NCBI GenBank assembly: GCA_001189275.1
Contig: CP012158.1
Location: 1,851,704-1,915,703, forward strand
Direction of reading: 5' to 3'
DNA from: Pyrobaculum sp. WP30
GTDB taxonomy: Archaea > Thermoproteota > Thermoprotei > Thermoproteales > Thermoproteaceae
Length of the DNA: 64,000 bases
The translations under genes and the position numbers were made by a program. Positions 59,761 through 64,000 of the stretch are shown one piece after another. Every line of letters starts with the position of its first letter. Position 1 is the stretch's first letter. The notes below the pieces were generated by a model, which worked only from the letters and a program-made list of their open reading frames with translations, made no database searches and was not told the DNA's origin.

Positions 59761-60168
59761 GTCGCTGGAGTTCCTAAGGAGGAGGTTCGGCATAGACCGC
59801 CTTGAAATAAAGCCCTGCCCTTGAAGCCCCTTCCTGCAAGATTCAATAATTTTAATTTTTCTGCACCTGTCCCTTCTCACTTCTTTGTTTCAACCCTCCC
59901 TGCCGGAAGGAGCCGCCCTACTGTCTGCATACGCTTAAAAAGAACCGACTAGTCGGCTACACGTCAGCGAGGGCTAGGCTTTTTGAACTAACAGCTTTAG
60001 CATTTTGAACTGAAACGCCGAGACAGATAGCATAAGTTGAACCGACACACCGCAACATGAACAAGTGGAACTAAAGAAATCTATATGTTGAACTAAATGC
60101 AACGCCCTTGCAACTAAAGCGCCTAGGATGAATAGCCCGAGACCCAACGTGTAGGCCTGTCTCTTTAC
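59761..60168. repeat. Gap with irregular TTGAAC repeats left of the TnpB element
   Basis: Between tyrS and the element. From 59981 to 60116 the short word TTGAACTAA and close variants occur six times (near 59983, 60005, 60037, 60066, 60088, 60109) at spacings of about 20-32 bases. On the minus strand the same region is an open frame encoding VQ/FQ heptad-like sequence (LVQHID, SVQLML, AFQFKM, LLVQKA), possibly the tail of a coiled-coil protein cut by the element. Too irregular for CRISPR. The element's target TTAC is at 60165-60168. Confidence 0.4.
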
Positions 60169-61772
60169 AGATAGTGGAAAGCCTCGCCCTTTAGGGCGGG
60201 GATGTAGTTCGTTAAAGTTTTTATGGGTGGTGGGGACATGGAGTGCGTGAGGAGGGCTGTTGCTGTGGAGGTGGAGAGCCCGCCGTCTGAGCTTTACGCC
60301 GTAGAGGAGCCGTACCACCGCATTGTGGAGGAAGTCGCGGCATACGTCGCAGAGAGGGGGACGCTGGAGAAGGAGAAGTACAGCGAGCTGTACCGCCGCT
60401 TCAGAAAGCAGTACCCCCTGCCCTCCCAGCTAATCCAGCAGGCCATAAACCAAGGCGTAGAAATCGGCAAATCGTTTCTCGCGCTGAAGAGAGACTGCCG
60501 AGTCCACAAACCCCACCCCGAGGTTCGGCACATCGCCATCCGCTTCGCTAAAAACAGCTGGAGCTACAAGAAAGCCATCAGCTCTGTAGCCCCCGTCCGG
60601 CTGGCGCTGTCTCTCCCCAGCGGGAGGAGGGAGGTCTGGATTAAGCCGCATAGGAGGTTTTGGCTCTACTGGTGGAAAGTTCTTCGCAAAGAGGCCGAGC
60701 TTGTCTCCACGCTGGTGCTGAAGCGGAGACGGAATAAGTGGTACGCCATCTTCGCCTTCGACGTTAAGCCGAGGGAGGAGCCTCCGGCGGAGGCTGTCGC
60801 CTTCGACGTAAATGAGAACTGGGTCGCAGTCGCCAGAGTGAGTCTCTTGGCGACTGTGGATAAAGTTGCCACCTGGAACAGACAGTACATAAACCCCGCC
60901 GTCTACTCGATAAGGACCGACTTCGGCAGGCTTGCGAAGAGATACGAGGCGGTTAGAGGCAGAAAGCTTGAAGAGCTGAAGCAGAAATACCCATACGCCG
61001 GCAGAGATGAGGATGAGCGGAGGCAGAACGTTACGGACACGAGGGAGTTTAGAAAATTCGTAAGGAGGCTTAGGGAGAGGAGGCGTAAGGAGGGCCGGGT
61101 GAGGCAGACCGCCCGCGAGGTGACGAGGAGCCCCGCCTTGATTATAACGGAGGAGCTGGGCAAAAACCCGCAAGAGGAGATGATCGGCGTTGAGGAGAGG
61201 GCGAAAAAAGGCGCAAAGAAGAAGGTGAAGAAGAGGGAGCTGAGACACCGCGTCAAGCAGACGCCGTTCAAAAAGCTGGTAAGAGTTGTGGAGGAAAAGG
61301 CGGCGGAGGCTGGCTCTGTAGTAGTTTACGTCTCGCCGTATCGCAACAGCAAGGTGTGCCCCATCCACTTCGACTTGCTGAAAAACTGCGGCGGTTGGCA
61401 TACTTTGCACTGCCCCCACGGCCACGATGTTGACCGCGACCATGCCGCTGTGTTGAACATGTTGTGGAAGATTACACCAGAGGGTGCGGCCAAGGCCGTA
61501 TGGTGGGATCTGAAAGACGTGAAGAGGAGACTGGAGAAGGGGGGAGGACTCGTGCCTAAGGAAGCCGTAAGGAGGAAAAATCCGCTTGTCACATGGCCCG
61601 TCGTGCACGCCGTCTGGACCTCGCTCAAGTCACTGAAGGCCAGCGACAAACGGCCCGCGGTGCTGGCCCGGGCCGCCCCCATGACCCCCGCCCAAGGCGC
61701 CGATGAAGGCGGGACGAGGGCACCTCCCCGCCTAAGGGTAACCCCCGCCCTTTAGGGTGGGGAGGAGGTCAG
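60169..61772 (+). mobile_element. TnpB-encoding IS605-type element
   Basis: The left end starts after TTAC (60165-60168) with AGATAGTGGAAAGCC, followed by the GCCCTTTAGGGC hairpin; the right end is ACCCCCGCCCTTTAGGGTGG followed by GGAGGAGGTCAG. There is no TnpA, so it is presumably mobilised in trans. The 208-bp derivative at 28977-29184 has the same ends. The right-hand 3' end overlaps the tnpB coding region, where the guide RNA of IS605-type elements is made. The element ends inside the C-terminus of the geranylgeranyl reductase gene. Confidence 0.85.
60238..61755 (+). CDS. tnpB: TnpB, RNA-guided nuclease/IS605 OrfB family
   Basis: A protein of about 505 residues. RuvC-like catalytic residues: Asp in VAFDVNENWVAVA, Glu in ALIITEELGKN, Asp in GHDVDRDHAAVLNM. 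The zinc ribbon before the last motif is altered: KVCPIHFDLLKNCGGWH and LHCPHGH give CxxH and CxxH rather than CxxC pairs. TnpB proteins cut DNA next to a TAM (here likely TTAC) guided by an RNA from the element's right end. ATG 60238 lies 26 bases after GTTTTTATG. The C-terminal tail (MTPAQGADEGGTRAPPRLRV) is encoded by the RNA region. Confidence 0.88.
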   Translation: MECVRRAVAVEVESPPSELYAVEEPYHRIVEEVAAYVAERGTLEKEKYSELYRRFRKQYPLPSQLIQQAINQGVEIGKSFLALKRDCRVHKPHPEVRHIAIRFAKNSWSYKKAISSVAPVRLALSLPSGRREVWIKPHRRFWLYWWKVLRKEAELVSTLVLKRRRNKWYAIFAFDVKPREEPPAEAVAFDVNENWVAVARVSLLATVDKVATWNRQYINPAVYSIRTDFGRLAKRYEAVRGRKLEELKQKYPYAGRDEDERRQNVTDTREFRKFVRRLRERRRKEGRVRQTAREVTRSPALIITEELGKNPQEEMIGVEERAKKGAKKKVKKRELRHRVKQTPFKKLVRVVEEKAAEAGSVVVYVSPYRNSKVCPIHFDLLKNCGGWHTLHCPHGHDVDRDHAAVLNMLWKITPEGAAKAVWWDLKDVKRRLEKGGGLVPKEAVRRKNPLVTWPVVHAVWTSLKSLKASDKRPAVLARAAPMTPAQGADEGGTRAPPRLRVTPAL

Positions 61773-62820
61773 CCGCTAGGTAGCGCAACGCCTCCTTTAG
61801 GGCGACCACCGCCCGCGGGTCCGTCAAGGCGGCGGCGAGGAGCGTCTTGAGGTGGTCGTCGTAATCAACAGCGACGTAATCCCCCCCGTTTAGCACGGCG
61901 AGGAGGCGGTCCACCAGCCTCTGCCCGTAGAGCACCCTAAACGCGGCGAAGGTAGCCCTCAGCCTGAGCCTAGCGGCCAGGGTGTCCTCCTCATATCTAA
62001 GCGGACGCCCCCGCGCAAGGGCATCAGCGGCGGCGTAGCCACTGCGGAGGGCCAGTATTATGCCCCCTCCGCTCAGCGGCTTTACGAGGCCGGCCGCGTC
62101 TCCGACGAGTATTGTGCGGCCCTCCACGAGGCGCTTAAGCGGGGGACCCGCCAGGACACCGCCGCCGAAGGGCTTCCCCACGGGAGTGCCCCTGACGAGC
62201 TTCACCAGTTTTCTCAGCTTGTCCACGGTGCAACACGTATCTGCGAGCCCCAACCTGTAGAGTCCCTTGTCTATTTCCACGATCCAGGAGAAGTAGGCCT
62301 TGGAGAGCTTCTGGTTGTACACCACCGTTATGCCCCGTAGCCCCACGTCGCTTTTCACGTCCACCTGGAGGCCCGGCAACCGCACCACGTGTCCATAGGC
62401 GCTGGATAGCCTGCGGGCAGAACCCTCCGCCACGACCACGTAGTCGTATGGCCCGTACCGCCTTCCGCCTGAGGTGTAGACGTAGCCCCCCCTCACGGCC
62501 GTCACCTTCTCCCCCAGCCGGATGTTGGGCACCCTCTCCGCGAGCCAGCGCTCCAGGCCCGGCCTGTCGATTAAATAGACTTTATCCTTGACGCCGAAGT
62601 AAATGCGCCGCCCCTCCAGGTCTGTGACCACCAACTCGTCGAATTTATTGAGCACAAGCCTCTCTGGTATCCCCACTGCCTGTGCCGATCTGCCGCTCAC
62701 CAAACTGGTGCAGTGCCTCGGGAGGCCCACCTCTAGGTGCTCCTCGAAGACTTCCGCGTCGCCGTATCTCCCGGCGAATGCGAGGCCGGCCGGGCCTGCG
62801 CCCACCACCGCCACCTTCAC
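61732..62820 (-). CDS. Geranylgeranyl reductase family flavoprotein with element-derived C-terminus
   Basis: Reduces the isoprenoid double bonds of archaeal lipids. FAD motif VAVVGAGPAGLAFAGRYG at the N-terminus, GLPRHCTSLVSG (the active-site Cys region), VVAEGSARRLSS, LADTCCTVDKL and GDAAGLVKPLSGGGIILALRSGYAA. The start is GTG at 62820, 26 bases from the shared TATA box; 362 residues. The last ~12 residues (DLLPTLKGGGYP) and the stop codon are read from the right end of the TnpB element, so the original C-terminus has been replaced. Confidence 0.9.
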   Translation of the reverse strand: MKVAVVGAGPAGLAFAGRYGDAEVFEEHLEVGLPRHCTSLVSGRSAQAVGIPERLVLNKFDELVVTDLEGRRIYFGVKDKVYLIDRPGLERWLAERVPNIRLGEKVTAVRGGYVYTSGGRRYGPYDYVVVAEGSARRLSSAYGHVVRLPGLQVDVKSDVGLRGITVVYNQKLSKAYFSWIVEIDKGLYRLGLADTCCTVDKLRKLVKLVRGTPVGKPFGGGVLAGPPLKRLVEGRTILVGDAAGLVKPLSGGGIILALRSGYAAADALARGRPLRYEEDTLAARLRLRATFAAFRVLYGQRLVDRLLAVLNGGDYVAVDYDDHLKTLLAAALTDPRAVVALKEALRYLAADLLPTLKGGGYP

Positions 62821-62837
62821 GGAGGTGCGTGACTTTC

Positions 62838-62850
62838 CGTTATAAATATC
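62838..62850. promoter_or_regulatory. Shared bidirectional TATA box
   Basis: CCGTTATAAATATC: read rightward, TATAAATA is 26 bases before the GTG at 62866; read leftward, TATTTATAAC is 26 bases before the GTG at 62820. Confidence 0.6.
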
Positions 62851-62865
62851 TGCATTACATGAGCC

Positions 62866-64000
62866 GTGGAGTATAAGAAGGCGATACGCGACCCAATACA
62901 CGGCTTTATCAAGCTGACTGCGGAGGAGATACAGCTGATAGACGGCGAGCCGCTGATACAGCGGCTGAGATACGTAAAGCAACTGGGGTTTGTCTTCCTC
63001 GTGTATCCCACGGCGACACATACACGTTTCGACCACAGCCTTGGGGTTATGCACGTCGCAGGTCTCATAGGCGAGAGAGTTCTGCGAGAGATGAAGATGT
63101 TAGACGAAGGCGTAATTAAGCACCTCAGAGCCGCCGCACTGCTCCACGACATCGGGCATCTGCCGTTCTCCCACTCCTTCGAGGTCTTGACGCGGGAGCT
63201 CCTCCACATGGCCGTGAAGAACAAGTGTGTAGACGTTGACTTGGCGCAGTTCGACGTGGGGAAGCCCCACGAGGTGACTACTAAACTGCTTGTGGAAAGA
63301 CTTACGCCAAGACTCGCCGAGTTAGGTTACGACCCCGAGTTGATTAAGGACATTCTCTTTAGGAGGAGCGAGAAGTATAAGGTGCTTAGCAACATCGTTT
63401 CGGGGGTTTTCGACGCCGATAGGCTTGACTACATCATGCGAGATATGTACTTCACCGGCGCGGCGGTGGGCACAAGCTTTACACATATCGACCTTGAAAG
63501 AATAATTGAAAATCTCGAGGTGGCTGAGGACAAAATACTTTTTGACGAAAAGGCCAGGGTTAATTTAGAGGGGTATTTAATAACGCGGTATAACCTATAC
63601 CGCCACGTCTACCTCCACCACAAAACTGTCTTGTTCACAGAGGTGGGGCGGGCCATACTTGCGGACAACATCGAGAGGTGTGTAGAGGGGAGAGGAGACG
63701 GGATCATCTGCGAATATCTCTGCGAGCTGGCGCGGTTTGTCGCCGGAAAGGCCGGGGACGTAGATGCGTGGAAGGCCACCGATGACTACTTCATCTCTGT
63801 GTTTATGCGCGACCCCAGGTTTAGAGACCTCCTCGCCAGAAGACCTCTGGAGTATATACCGCTGTGGAAAAGAGAGAAGGAGTTTTTAGAAATCTTCAGA
63901 GACCCCGCTAAAATAAACGCGTCTATCGATCGGCTGGGGCCTCTCCACTGGGCTCTTGTGAATAAGCTGAGGAGCTGGCTGGTGGAGCGGCTTAATGTAG
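62866..64000 (+). CDS. HD-domain phosphohydrolase, SAMHD1-like (3'-truncated by window edge)
   Basis: At least 378 residues of a COG1078-type HD protein. Starts with GTG at 62866 (VEYKKAIRDPIHGFIKLTAEE). The metal-binding residues are the His in THTRFDHSLGVMHVA and the HD in ALLHDIGHLPFSHSFE; a second Asp occurs in GVFDADRLDYIMRDMYFTG, all typical of dNTP triphosphohydrolases. It would hydrolyse dNTPs or act on a nucleotide second messenger. The gene runs off the right edge without a stop. Confidence 0.9.
   Translation, partial: MEYKKAIRDPIHGFIKLTAEEIQLIDGEPLIQRLRYVKQLGFVFLVYPTATHTRFDHSLGVMHVAGLIGERVLREMKMLDEGVIKHLRAAALLHDIGHLPFSHSFEVLTRELLHMAVKNKCVDVDLAQFDVGKPHEVTTKLLVERLTPRLAELGYDPELIKDILFRRSEKYKVLSNIVSGVFDADRLDYIMRDMYFTGAAVGTSFTHIDLERIIENLEVAEDKILFDEKARVNLEGYLITRYNLYRHVYLHHKTVLFTEVGRAILADNIERCVEGRGDGIICEYLCELARFVAGKAGDVDAWKATDDYFISVFMRDPRFRDLLARRPLEYIPLWKREKEFLEIFRDPAKINASIDRLGPLHWALVNKLRSWLVERLNV

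Noticed and set aside
59981-60116. CRISPR array
   Set aside because: Repeat unit is under 10 bases, imperfect and irregularly spaced; no leader or cas genes in the window.
60430-61608. Long antisense frame (392 codons) across tnpB
   Set aside because: Shadow frame; tnpB has all catalytic motifs on the other strand.

Overview
The window looks like chromosomal DNA of a hyperthermophilic crenarchaeon of the Thermoproteales, most probably a Pyrobaculum. The reasons are PaREP1- and PaREP2-type repeat-family proteins, a Cren7 relic, tRNA genes with bulge-helix-bulge introns (one at a non-canonical position), a serpin of the aeropin type, archaeal TATA boxes about 26 bases upstream of start codons (leaderless mRNAs), and archaeal versions of the purine, haem and lipid pathways. 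No species was assigned, because no database search was possible.

Layout. Bases 1-7,100 hold the end of an ABC transporter, a SWIM protein, a flippase-like membrane protein, a Nudix hydrolase, tRNA-Ala(CGC), a cation exchanger and a decayed LutB-like iron-sulfur gene. Bases 7,100-11,600 hold a CDF metal transporter, trpC, a queuosine-precursor transporter, UppP and a DUF6884-like protein. Bases 10,900-16,100 form a tetrapyrrole cluster (Met8-like, hemD, cobA, hemL, an AhbD/NirJ-like radical SAM enzyme, CbiX-like); hemA lies apart at 39.5-40.7 kb. Bases 16,100-28,750 are a nearly complete purine cluster: purM, a second PurF-like protein with a dead glutaminase site, purQ, purS, purD, purC, folD, purN, purF, purL, purE, purK. 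Two purP genes follow at 40.8-43.9 kb.

Bases 28,750-33,100 are mobile and decaying: two copies of a ~190-bp repeat, a 208-bp derivative of a TnpB (IS605-type) element, and a Cren7-thiolase chimeric pseudogene, beside a CydAA'-type cytochrome bd operon. Two overlapping MutS-like ATPase genes, a TauE/SafE protein, tRNA-Pro(CGG), a split PaREP2b gene and a PaREP1 gene follow. Bases 44-50.5 kb carry a 2-hydroxyacid dehydrogenase/TPP-enzyme operon and a compact serpin locus: a membrane protein, a small winged-helix regulator and the serpin, with the palindrome ATGTAC-N5-GTACAT at both promoters and over the start of a divergent DUF488-nucleotidyltransferase fusion. Bases 50.5-64 kb hold ilvD, a radical SAM protein, a tungsten AOR, an NAD kinase, a Nob1-like PIN protein, a polyprenol-kinase-like protein, a zinc-ribbon gene interrupted by an in-frame TAG, DUF371, tyrS, a full TnpB element, a geranylgeranyl reductase whose last codons come from that element, and a partial HD phosphohydrolase.

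The most promising leads are the serpin/winged-helix/palindrome regulon, the tnpB-less element that keeps the guide-RNA end behind a TATA box, the cysteine-less PurF paralogue inside the pur operon, and the MutS-like pair. Every functional statement comes from reading motifs by eye.
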